Assembly: GCA_041484525.1 (NCBI GenBank)
Contig: JBGPHT010000067.1
Span: 1 to 36,960 of the forward strand
Reading direction: 5' to 3'
DNA: 36,960 bases
Origin: JBGPHT01 sp041484525
GTDB taxonomy: Bacteria > Acidobacteriota > Terriglobia > Bryobacterales > Bryobacteraceae
A program made the position numbers and the translations under genes. Positions 21,831-33,218 of this stretch are shown here, piece after piece. Numbering within the stretch: position 1 is the first letter of the stretch; the number at the start of each line of letters is the position of its first letter. The notes under the pieces are model-generated. The model worked only from the letters and a program-made list of their open reading frames with translations. It was not told where the DNA came from and did not search any database.

Positions 21831-24800
21831 TCACAGGTCTGCAACGTCAAAGAGGCTTGGCACGAGTGGCTTCTGGACACTGCGTTTCGGCTTCGCCGCG
21901 ACTTCAAGCGCTCCCGCGACGCGTAGCTCTTCGGACGAGATTGTCGGACCGGAACAGACCTTCTCCAGGAACTTGGCCTGGGTCGGCTCAAGGTCGACGA
22001 GCCAACCCAGCACGTTGAGTACGTTGATTAGCTCAGTTGTGTATTCGGCGAGCCAGTGATCGGGTCGAATGCCACCCAGCGGCGATGGAGTCCGCCGATC
22101 GCCAATGATCGGACGTTCCCGATTTGCCTTTCGGTAGCTGAACCACTGTAGCAGCACCCGCTTGCCCGAAACTTCATAAAGCCACATTCCAGGCTCAACG
22201 TTTTCCATGTATCCTTGCCCAACCAGCAGCCTTTTCTTGCTGGCATCGTAGTTTATCGAATCTGGCATCGCCACTGGATCTTGGGGAATCGCGCCCGCCG
22301 CCGGAACGCGGGGCATCCTTGCGGTCGGGAGTCGCGGAGGCTGAGCAGGTCGCCCATTCTGAGGATCAGTCATGCGCTCGCCAAAGGTATGGAGCCATAT
22401 GATAGTGCGCCCAAGATCAGCCGCCTCGGCGAAGATGTCCCTGTCGCTTGTGAGAGGGATTCGCAGCCCCGGTGTTGATAGATCATGCTGAAAGCGTGCA
22501 GTGAATGCCGGATGGGCCGCCACTGCTGCGATGTAAGCGAAGAGGTCTTCGGCGCTCACTGCAGATCCGTATCTTTGAGTGAGGAATGAGAGGAGCTTGG
22601 GCGGTAAGTTTGGCGCTGTAGCCTTTGCGTCGCGCCAGAGAGGAAAGGCACGACCGCCGAAGGAACCCTTGTAGTGGTGAAGGTCTGGAACCTGCCCGGT
22701 GAAGGTGAGCGCCGGGCCTGATGAGGGAGATTCCTCCAAGAAAGCTGTGAGATAGACTTGCTGATCGGAGCGCGAACCCCACAACTCCGCGTTAGGCTGG
22801 GTTATGACTCGAGTGTCAGGAATGATCCACTGACGGTTAAAGGATCGGAACCCGTACGGCACGGGTGCCAGACATTTTCCCTGCTCATCGATGAGTGGCG
22901 TAAGGTTCGGTTGATAGCCGGGAATTGCTTCTTTAACGACGGAACGGATGTGCCGATCTGCTGGCTTTCCATCGCGAAGAGTGGCGTGAAATAGGAGCTC
23001 CTTTTGGTCTACAGGTGCTTCTATTAGCTTCTGCCAACGTCGGATTAGGGATTCCGCATCTGGAGCTATGACCCAGGTGCGCTTTGCCTGCACGCCTGCG
23101 CCATTGTATACAAACAAATCTTCCACTTTGGGATAGGTCCCCCATGCACCTCCCGATGCGGGCAAAAAGGGAGCACGCCAATCGGACGGACATTCAACCC
23201 ACGCTGTGCTGTGTAGTTTTATTTCGCTTAAAGCCTCGAATTTGCCTTCTCGGTGAACGCTCGGTAGAGTCTGAAACTGTACCTTCGCTGGAGTGTTAGC
23301 GTCGCTGTTGGCTGAACGCGATGCCAGCACTATACAAACTGGCTGTTGGACGCCTTGAAAGATACGAGTATTAACTTCAGGCTGATGGCCTTCAGGAGAG
23401 CAGTCGATCACCCAGATGTCATCGCAGGTTCTGCGGAGGTAGTCGCGCATCTTCTGAAAGCCCAGCCCGCTGAGAAAACCGGCGACGGTGATATAGCAAA
23501 CTATTCCCGTCTTGTTTCCCGGGCCGTGATCATAGACCTTCCACGTCGCCCAGCGCCAAAAATAAACGTAGAGATTGCGCAAGTGCTTGCTGTGAACTCC
23601 TGCGCCCCATTCGCGCGGGGGCATCCAATCAGCCAAGGGAGCTGTTTGCTCCGCCTTCTTGCTTTCCCCCTCAATCCAACCGCCGAGTCCCTTGGATTTC
23701 ACTTTATATGGCGGGTTCCCTATAACCACGGTAATTGGCTCTTCTCGCTTTATCTTGTTCGCTTCTTTGCGGGACTTCGCAATGGGTTCAAGAATACCCG
23801 GAATCCACCCTTCATCATCATCCGGATTTCCCAACGTATTGGTTACGAACATCCGAACTGGTGTTTTTGGTGGGGCACCCGTAAGGTCGACGATTTCAGC
23901 AAGAATTCGCAACTGTGCGACCGCGAACGGCCCCAGTTGCATCTCGAACGCGATGAGCCGCTTCACGGCAGCGTTGATAGCTTCGTTAACAGCGCCTTCT
24001 CCTTCGTCCGCCTTGACGGTGTCGGCGATCCTGCGCAGCACCCCGAGTAGAAAAGTCCCGGTGCCTGTCGCAGGATCGGCCAACGTTACCGAGGGCGAGG
24101 CTAGCCCTGCATGCAGCCCGAACCTGGATGTCCTCAGGGCTTCATCGACGAGCCCTACCATCGCGCCGACAACTTCTGGCGGTGTGTAATATGAGCCGGT
24201 CTGCTTCCTCAAGTCGTTGTCATAAACTTCCAGAAAATCTTCGTAAAAATAGAGCCAGGCATCGGATCTATCCTTACTTATCTTGGACCAATTGACTGCA
24301 TCCAGAACACGTGTCAATGTACCGAGCGAAGTTTTCAGTGTTGCTTGGTTCTCTGCACTGTCGGTGAGCAGTCTGAGGGCGGCGCCGATGAGCGAGCTTG
24401 TCTGGCTTAGTTCACTGGCGACTTGCTGCAGCCCGGTTGCGAGGATGATTTCCTTTGCGCGGGCCATAAGCATTCCGAACGTAACCGCCTGAGCATATCC
24501 GTCAGCGAACCTTTCGTCGGTGGCATCCGGAAAAAGCAGTTTCCGCCAATCTTTTGCCAGTGCCGTGAGGGCTTCACTTCCCTGCGCTAGCTGTTCTGCC
24601 ACTTCGTCGCGCAATAATCGACAGAGGCGCGCAGTAGTGTGAGCCAAATCTTTGGCGCTACGCGGAGGGACCGGCTCCCAATGCAGGAAGCTCTCGAAGA
24701 GACTCAAAAGGCCCGCTGGCGCTTGAAGTTTGTTGCCCGAAGATTCGATGTCTCCGATGAGATTGAGCACCGAACCAACCAATTCGCCGTTCTGCCAAAG

Positions 24801-25175
24801 GCTAAACGCGTTTCCGTCTGTGTAGATTAGATTTGGCAGAGAGCGGAGTTTATCCCACTGCGCCTTATCATGCGGGTCTTTGAACTTCCGTGGATCGGCC
24901 CCCTTGCCGGGAGCTTTAAGTTCGACGAATCCTACTAGCGCGTTGCGAACGATAACCGCGTAGTCTGGGCGCGTTTTCAAATCACTGACGGAGCTTTCGC
25001 CCACGGCAGTGACTGCTGCTTTGGGTAGATTGGAAAGCTCCGCCAAGTCCACAAGCAAGTGCTCGAACGGCGCGCGGAGCTGGTCCTCCGGTTGTCCAGT
25101 TGCCGCCGGGTTCGCCAACTTTTCCTTCGATTTGGCTCCGAACGTAGCAATCGCAGAGTCGACAGTCGGTTTCAC
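21831..25175 (-). CDS. Single-chain restriction-modification enzyme, type ISP/IIG-like
   Basis: A 1114-residue protein that probably cuts and methylates DNA. The N-terminus has a PD-(D/E)xK nuclease pattern: Pro70-Asp71, then Glu85-x-Lys87 in VGFVELKAPG. A helical linker leads to an N6-adenine methyltransferase core with motif I ADPATGTGTF (about 365) and catalytic motif IV GNPPY (about 485). The C-terminal half resembles the type ISP target-recognition domain, for example RSFNRQWIIPDTR and YIAAVAAHPAFTARF. The Superfamily 2 helicase found between nuclease and methylase in true type ISP enzymes is missing. The listed GTG start lacks a Shine-Dalgarno; an in-frame TTG at 25118 has AAGGAAAAG before it. 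Base composition is visibly less GC-rich than the neighbours, suggesting transfer. Confidence 0.8.
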   Translation of the reverse strand: MKPTVDSAIATFGAKSKEKLANPAATGQPEDQLRAPFEHLLVDLAELSNLPKAAVTAVGESSVSDLKTRPDYAVIVRNALVGFVELKAPGKGADPRKFKDPHDKAQWDKLRSLPNLIYTDGNAFSLWQNGELVGSVLNLIGDIESSGNKLQAPAGLLSLFESFLHWEPVPPRSAKDLAHTTARLCRLLRDEVAEQLAQGSEALTALAKDWRKLLFPDATDERFADGYAQAVTFGMLMARAKEIILATGLQQVASELSQTSSLIGAALRLLTDSAENQATLKTSLGTLTRVLDAVNWSKISKDRSDAWLYFYEDFLEVYDNDLRKQTGSYYTPPEVVGAMVGLVDEALRTSRFGLHAGLASPSVTLADPATGTGTFLLGVLRRIADTVKADEGEGAVNEAINAAVKRLIAFEMQLGPFAVAQLRILAEIVDLTGAPPKTPVRMFVTNTLGNPDDDEGWIPGILEPIAKSRKEANKIKREEPITVVIGNPPYKVKSKGLGGWIEGESKKAEQTAPLADWMPPREWGAGVHSKHLRNLYVYFWRWATWKVYDHGPGNKTGIVCYITVAGFLSGLGFQKMRDYLRRTCDDIWVIDCSPEGHQPEVNTRIFQGVQQPVCIVLASRSANSDANTPAKVQFQTLPSVHREGKFEALSEIKLHSTAWVECPSDWRAPFLPASGGAWGTYPKVEDLFVYNGAGVQAKRTWVIAPDAESLIRRWQKLIEAPVDQKELLFHATLRDGKPADRHIRSVVKEAIPGYQPNLTPLIDEQGKCLAPVPYGFRSFNRQWIIPDTRVITQPNAELWGSRSDQQVYLTAFLEESPSSGPALTFTGQVPDLHHYKGSFGGRAFPLWRDAKATAPNLPPKLLSFLTQRYGSAVSAEDLFAYIAAVAAHPAFTARFQHDLSTPGLRIPLTSDRDIFAEAADLGRTIIWLHTFGERMTDPQNGRPAQPPRLPTARMPRVPAAGAIPQDPVAMPDSINYDASKKRLLVGQGYMENVEPGMWLYEVSGKRVLLQWFSYRKANRERPIIGDRRTPSPLGGIRPDHWLAEYTTELINVLNVLGWLVDLEPTQAKFLEKVCSGPTISSEELRVAGALEVAAKPKRSVQKPLVPSLFDVADL

Positions 25176-25538
25176 TTATATAGCCCGATTTCCGCGCGCT
25201 TGGCGACCTTTGTGAGCATCATAGGATGTAGATTTATTGAGGCAACTGAAATCGTTATGGTGCGGCAAGACCGTACGGCGCATCCGCCCTTTCCCGCCAA
25301 GCCCCTATAGTACGACATAACGTCCTGCGAGGCGGACGATTGGTTCTTGTCGTCTGCGTCGATTCAGTAGGGGCGGTCGGCTAGGCTGGCAGACTACAAT
25401 ATCGATGGTTTGCCCTACAAGGGCTCCCAAATAACCCGCATTGTTTTGGACGCAGACCACTCTTTGCGCAAAATCCACGAGGCTTTCCGGCGACGTCGTC
25501 TCCTTCGCCCGACCGACTGCCCTTGCCGCCCTGTTCTC
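25176..25538. other. Intergenic region between the restriction-modification gene and uvrA
   Basis: About 360 bases with no supported gene. A TATATA lies at 25177-25182, one base upstream (minus strand) of the listed GTG start. It could be a -10 box if translation really begins at the TTG at 25118. A small palindrome TTTGCGCAAA is present near 25466. No terminator with a clear T-run follows the uvrA stop. Confidence 0.4.
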
Positions 25539-28422
<2,884 letters not shown>

Positions 28423-28433
<11 letters not shown>

Positions 28434-29364
28434 CCGGCGCTTCCCCCATGTCGACGAACGCCAGTTCCTGCACCAGCACGTTGCTCCTTTTCGTGAGTTG
28501 CACGGGCGTCGAGACCTTGCCGATGAGCCCCCGGTCGGACAGGTACTCGCACGCCGCGGTTACGCCCTCGATGTCGAAGTTGCGTTTGAAATGGGCCTCG
28601 ATCTCGGTTGACGAGCGCGCTTCGCCGACTTCGCGCAGGTGATCGAGCACCGGCCGGAACAGCGTTGCCGCCCGCTCGGCCAGGTAGCTGTCGATCGCGT
28701 CCAGCGCCCCCTGCACGCTTTTCCGCGTCTTCTTGGCGTTGAGGATGTCGGAGTAGATCGTCTTGAAAAACGCCGGATTCAGCTTCATCGCTTGCGGGAT
28801 CACTTCGCGATCCGCCAGTTGGCGCGCGCCCATCACCTCGATCCGCGCCAGCGGCGTGGCTGCGTAGAGAATCCAAAGTGCGGTGTAGTCGAGGTCGCCG
28901 CGCGTGACGAACCATTTGCGGGCCTTGTCGATGGGTGCGAGCGCGTGCGTCGCTGCGGCGAGGAGCTGCACCTGGGTGTCGCGCTCGCCGATCTCGTGCA
29001 GCCGGTCGCAGAGCGCGGCGATGGTCTCGTCATGCGTGTAGAGCAGCCGCCCCTTGGCCAGCAGGGAATGTTGGAACGAGTTGCGGACGGCGCCTTCCAC
29101 CGTCTTGCGGAAATGCGCCCGCGGCATCAGGAATGCATGCACGTTCACGCCGTCCGCGTAGAGCGCCAGGCCCGCCGTCTCCACCTTCTTATCGTCGATG
29201 GTGATCAGCACCAGGTCGATGTCGGACTTCTCCCAGACGGTATCGTGCGACATGCTGCCGCAGAGGATGGCGGCCAGGATCGAGCGGTCCCCTTTCACTT
29301 GCGTGACGAGATCGTCGAGCGCGCCGGTGAATTTCTTTTGGATGGATCCCGTCGAAGTGCTCAC
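28423..29364 (-). CDS. Nucleotidyltransferase-fold protein coupled to uvrA
   Basis: A 313-residue protein. The N-terminal domain has the polymerase-beta/aminoglycoside nucleotidyltransferase signature: Gly36-Ser37 followed by Asp48-x-Asp50 in GSMSHDTVWEKSDIDLVLI, expected to bind metal and NTP. A helical middle follows (ALAPIDKARKWF, then a long Ala-rich region). The C-terminus includes a winged-helix-like part (VTAACEYLSDRGLIGKVS). The substrate is unknown. Antibiotic resistance, tRNA-type and toxin-type nucleotidyltransferases all share this motif. The GTG start has AAGAAGA just upstream. The stop lies inside the start of uvrA, so the two are likely co-translated, but a role in repair is only a guess from position. 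Confidence 0.75.
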
Positions 29365-29424
29365 TCTTCTTGGGGGCCAATGTATCGCTTTTTCGAGGGC
29401 GGAGTCAAACTCAGTCGGCGCGCT

Positions 29425-30278
29425 TCAGAGAAACTTCACCAGCGCGTCGGTTGTTTCTTTGGGACGTTCCTCGAGCACCCAATGTCCGGTGTCTTTGAGC
29501 ACGACGATGGTGACGTCGGAAGCGACCAGTTTCATCTGTTGCCCGAGCACGTCCCCCAATGACTTCTCGCCGCCGATCGCGAGAACCGGCATGGTCAATT
29601 TGGTCCGGGCGAGTTGAGCGAAATCCGTGGCTGCCTGGATGAACGAAACGAAGTACGCCCAGCCCGCGCGCATGCGTCCCGGCCGTGCGTATGCCGCGGC
29701 GTAGGCGATTCGATCCGCCTCGGGAATCGATCGCGTCTTGTCGGCGGCGAAGTTGTTCCAGAAGTGCTCGAAGTAGATGCGCTCGCGGCCCTGAACCAGT
29801 TCCTCGGGAGTCGGACCGTTGAAGCGGAAATGCCAGATGCCGGGATTGTTGTAGACTGCTTCCCAGAGATCCACGCCCGGCAGGAATGCGTCCATGACCA
29901 CGAGTTTTTCGACTTCGCTCGGGAACTGAGCGGCATAGGCGTAGGCGACCATGAGGCCGATGTCGTGCCCGACGACCCTGGCTTTCTCGACGCCGAGCGA
30001 ACGGGCGAGCGCGTGCATGCGGATGGCGGCCGTCTTCATGTCGAGACCGCTGGCGGGAATTTCCGAGTCCCCGATGCCGGGAAGGTCGGGCGCGATCACC
30101 GTGAATCGTTCCGCCAGCAGAGGCATGATCGGCCTCCACATGAGCGAGGTCTCGGCGTAGCCGTGCAGCAGGATCAAGGGCGCACCGCTGCCGGCGGTGA
30201 GGTAGTGCAGTTTGACGCCGTCAACCTCTACGACACGCGAGGCTATGGTCTTGCCGGTCGCCGGTCGGCGTCTTGCAT
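29425..30278 (-). CDS. Alpha/beta hydrolase, epoxide hydrolase/dehalogenase type; start frameshifted
   Basis: The body encodes an alpha/beta hydrolase with HGYAETSLMW (oxyanion-hole HG), a nucleophile elbow VVGHDIGLM and a C-terminal TGHW with the catalytic histidine. An Asp nucleophile (GHDxG) is typical of epoxide hydrolases and haloalkane or fluoroacetate dehalogenases, not of esterases. The substrate is unknown. The start is the problem. The only ATG with a good Shine-Dalgarno (AGGAG, six bases before 30278) opens a frame that stops after 11 codons, while the hydrolase frame has no ATG, GTG or TTG before its conserved core. A one-base loss between 30278 and about 30245 would explain this. 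The core from VVEVDGVKLHY onward is intact. Confidence 0.7.
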
Positions 30279-30329
30279 GGGGGGCTCCTGAAAGAAGAAG
30301 AAAACTTAAGTGGATCGGATACTCAATAA

Positions 30330-30345
30330 CTGTAACATGTGTCAG
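30330..30345. promoter_or_regulatory. Imperfect operator-like palindrome in a divergent gap
   Basis: CTGTAACATGTGTCAG is an imperfect 16-base palindrome (12 of 16 positions symmetric), centred in the 147-bp gap between the hydrolase start and the gene starting at 30426. Such a site could bind a dimeric repressor of both genes. No regulator gene is adjacent, and one site alone is weak evidence. Confidence 0.3.
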
Positions 30346-30425
30346 AGAACGGTTATCATTATTCAACACACGATCAGAGAACAGCGCCGGCGCCTTATGG
30401 GCAGGCCGTTTGATTGGAGGAAGGC

Positions 30426-31047
30426 ATGAAGCATCACCTCGCCGTTCAAGGTTACCTGGGTGTACGGCAAGGAGGGACCGTTTACATCGCCGTGCGATGC
30501 CAGCGGACGAATTGTCAACATTAACAGAGAGAAGAAGGTATGGTGCAGCCAGGAAGAGAATCCCTGTCGCCGGATACTCATCAATGAGAACAACGAAGGC
30601 ACGCCTGACCAGATTCCTTGCTACGACGCGGCGATCTTCGAGCAGTGGGTGTTTGGAGGCGGCACTTACCATAACGGCGAGCGAATCGGAGATCCGATTC
30701 CGATCAGGCACGTCGAGCCCGGCAATCTCGCATTCTTCACGAGTAAGCGCTACGGTGTTGCCGAAAATGAACGCGTCGTCATCGGATGCTTCGAGATAGC
30801 CGAGCCCGCGAAGGAAGCCAATCCGGAATGGGGGTTCATGGTGACGAGCGTGCCATCTTCCCGGATCAGGCTCCATGATCTCGACAACGCGCCGCGGTTT
30901 TGGCACTTCCATCGGCAGAACGGTCCGCCGAAATGGGGCTCAGGGCTCTTTCGGTATCTGCCAGATCACGAAGCGCTCGATATTCTCACCGCTGTCCGGG
31001 ACGCGGCATCGCGCGAGGAGAAGCTTGGTGCGGAAAAGACGCGGTGA
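30426..31047 (+). CDS. Protein of unknown family; +1 frameshift at its third codon
   Basis: No family recognised. The ATG at 30426 has an excellent GGAGG just upstream, but its frame stops early. The long open frame lies at +1 and begins, without a start codon, as ITSPFKVTWVYGKEGPF. Removing one base near 30432 gives M-K-ITSPFKVTW, a natural start, so a frameshift at codon 3 is likely; the alternative is initiation at GTG 30460, which lacks a ribosome site. The product of about 206 residues has an N-terminal Cys pair region (CDASGR, then WCSQEENPC). A beta-rich core resembling small PUA/EVE-like domains (VEPGNLAFFTSKRYG, ERVVIGCFEI) follows, but the resemblance is slight. It is somewhat less GC-rich than its neighbours. 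Confidence 0.55.
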
Positions 31048-31073
31048 AGCCCGATGGATACACGTCACCAAAC

Positions 31074-33218
31074 CTACGGCAGCAGCACCATCGGCGCGCG
31101 CCAGAAGGCGAACTTCTGTGCGCCGGGGTCGAGCACGCTGACCTGGCAGGTGTACCGGCCGGGTTGCAGCTTCGCCAGCGGGACGCTGAACCTTACGGGC
31201 AGCGCTTTCGATTTCAGGTTCAATCCTTCCGTGATCTGTAAGGGCGCAGTCTCGAATGCCTTCACCTTGCCGCGGTAGAAACTCACGGTGGCCACGATGG
31301 GCTGCGTGGTGTCGGCCGTCGGCTGGTAGGCCTCGAGGTAGACGTACAGATCCTGGTTCTTGCGGAAGACGCGCGTCACGCTCGGCACCAGTTTCTGGCC
31401 GTCCTGCACCAGCGGACTCGAGTTCAGCAGCCTCTTGTCCTTCTCAGCGGTGGCGAGTGCGTCACCCAGTTTCTCGCGCTGGTTGCTCAGCACCACGGAG
31501 CTGATGGGCAGGCGCTTCAGTTCGGCGGTCAGGTCCGGCACCAGAAACTTGGTTTCGAACGTTCCCATCTTGCCGGTCTCGTTCTCTCGCGCCAGCACCT
31601 TGATGTTGTACATCCCGGGCGGCAAGGTGAAGCCCGTATCGTAAGCCAGCGTGGTCTTGGACAACTGGCTGGCGGTTTCGCCCTTCAGCTTGACGGTAAG
31701 GTCGTCGCGCACCGTGCCCACCAGGTTGCCCTTGGCGTCTTTCACCTGGCCGATGAAATCGAGGCGCGTGCTGTCGGCGCCGCCGTGGCGCGCCAGTTCA
31801 ATGTCGCTGCCTGGGATCTTCAGCGTCACTGGCACGTAGTAGCGGTCGCGCGCCAATCGAAAATAATCCGGCTCGAGAGCGATCGAAAGATCGGTCACCG
31901 GATCGCCCAGCATCAGGGCTTCCTGGAGCTGGCGCTCGCGGTCGGACGAATTGAATTGCTTGAACTGCTTGTTGGCGTAATATCCGGGACGGTAGTCGAG
32001 CTTCGCCGACAGGTTGTTGTTGAGCGTGACTTTGATCTTGCGGAAGTGGCCGTCGAGCGCCGCGTTGGTGCTGTAGTAGCCCAGGATGTAGTAGCTCGAA
32101 ATGTCCTTCTGCGCCTGCTGGATGCCGAGCGCGAGATCGTTGTTGTCGAGCAGCGCCTTGCCGCCGGTATCGGCGGCCAGCGTGTACAGCGTCTCCTGCT
32201 GGCCCTGGAACTGGCTCTGCTGCGATCGCGCAGAACTGCCGTTGAGCATGCCCGCGCCGCCCGGCGATCCCTTGGTGGCGTCGCCCAACGGGGCCGAGGC
32301 GACCAGGCCGCGCGCGTCGATCGTGTAGATCGACACGTTCGAGCGGATGGCCGCGTTGGTGGTGGCGCGCAACTGCGCTTCATTATCCATGCCCGTCTTG
32401 CTTACGCCGCTCGAGAAGTAGACCAGCGCCTTCTTCTCCGGCAGCGACGCCAGCATCTTCGAAGCCGATTCCAGCGCGGCCAGTTTGCGGTCGGTGTTGA
32501 AAATATTGAACTCGGTATCGTCGGCCGTGAATGCGGCGCCCGAGTCTTCTTCGTTGTCGGCGCCGGTCGAGCCATCCACCGCCAGGTCGCTGCCCTCGCC
32601 CACCGTCAGGCCCTTGATCGTCTTCTGGAGAAGGTCGCGATCGTCCGTGAAATCCTGCAGCACCTTCAGGTCGTTGGTGTTGGTCATGACCGCCATCAGG
32701 TCCGCCTGCTGCATGCTGCTCTTGAGGAATTTGGTGGCGGCGGATTGCGCCCGCACCTGGTCCTGGATGGGCATCGAGCTCATGTCGAAGAACATCACCA
32801 GCAGGCGGCGATCCTTGTACTTGATCTCGCCGGGCTTAGCGGGGGCGATCTGGTTGGCCACCGGCAGCTTCACCACCGGGGCAGCGGGCGCGGCGGCGGG
32901 CTCGTCCCTCTTTTCGGGACGCGGCTTCAACTCGGGCTCCGGCAGCACGGTCTCTTCGAGCTGCTGGTATTCGGTGAACCGGAGCTGTTGCGGCTTACCG
33001 TCCTCGGTGATGGTGAAGTCCGACGCCTTCAGGTTGGGGATTGGCTTGCCGTCCTTGTCCTTCACGTAGGTGTCGACCACCACCAACTGAACCGTGCTCT
33101 CGAATTTGACCCCGCCCTTGGGCTGGTCGCTCTGCGCCGGTGGCGTCTGAGTGGGCGTGGTCTGCTGCGCGGAAGCCAGCAGCAGCGGCACGAGAACGGT
33201 GGCAACGATAGATCGCAT
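31074..33218 (-). CDS. Acidobacterial VWFA-related protein, exported
   Basis: A 714-residue protein with a signal peptide (1-18) and a Gln/Pro/Thr-rich linker. A segment of the form VQLVVVDTYVKDKDGKPIPNL followed by DFTITEDGKPQ is characteristic of the acidobacterial VWFA-related family. The von Willebrand A domain starts near residue 145. Its metal site reads DMSSM rather than D-x-S-x-S, so the third side-chain ligand is a methionine and metal binding may be weak. The C-terminal 300 residues are beta-rich. The ATG overlaps the stop of the upstream TonB-receptor-like gene by one base (TGATG), so both are made together. The likely location is the periplasm or outer surface; its ligand is unknown. 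Confidence 0.85.
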   Translation of the reverse strand: MRSIVATVLVPLLLASAQQTTPTQTPPAQSDQPKGGVKFESTVQLVVVDTYVKDKDGKPIPNLKASDFTITEDGKPQQLRFTEYQQLEETVLPEPELKPRPEKRDEPAAAPAAPVVKLPVANQIAPAKPGEIKYKDRRLLVMFFDMSSMPIQDQVRAQSAATKFLKSSMQQADLMAVMTNTNDLKVLQDFTDDRDLLQKTIKGLTVGEGSDLAVDGSTGADNEEDSGAAFTADDTEFNIFNTDRKLAALESASKMLASLPEKKALVYFSSGVSKTGMDNEAQLRATTNAAIRSNVSIYTIDARGLVASAPLGDATKGSPGGAGMLNGSSARSQQSQFQGQQETLYTLAADTGGKALLDNNDLALGIQQAQKDISSYYILGYYSTNAALDGHFRKIKVTLNNNLSAKLDYRPGYYANKQFKQFNSSDRERQLQEALMLGDPVTDLSIALEPDYFRLARDRYYVPVTLKIPGSDIELARHGGADSTRLDFIGQVKDAKGNLVGTVRDDLTVKLKGETASQLSKTTLAYDTGFTLPPGMYNIKVLARENETGKMGTFETKFLVPDLTAELKRLPISSVVLSNQREKLGDALATAEKDKRLLNSSPLVQDGQKLVPSVTRVFRKNQDLYVYLEAYQPTADTTQPIVATVSFYRGKVKAFETAPLQITEGLNLKSKALPVRFSVPLAKLQPGRYTCQVSVLDPGAQKFAFWRAPMVLLP

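Noticed and set aside
21260..21991. A 243-residue frame across the gltX upstream region
   Set aside because: It crosses gltX, the uvrA scrap and the restriction gene end, and gives a Ser/Arg-rich product without motifs.
21831..25175. Part of a DISARM, BREX or full type I system
   Set aside because: No helicase, phosphatase, PglZ, Lon-like or separate specificity gene lies nearby.
29425..30912. A 495-residue hydrolase with a long N-terminal extension
   Set aside because: The extension runs antisense to the gene at 30426-31047 and through the divergent gap, and has no recognisable domain.
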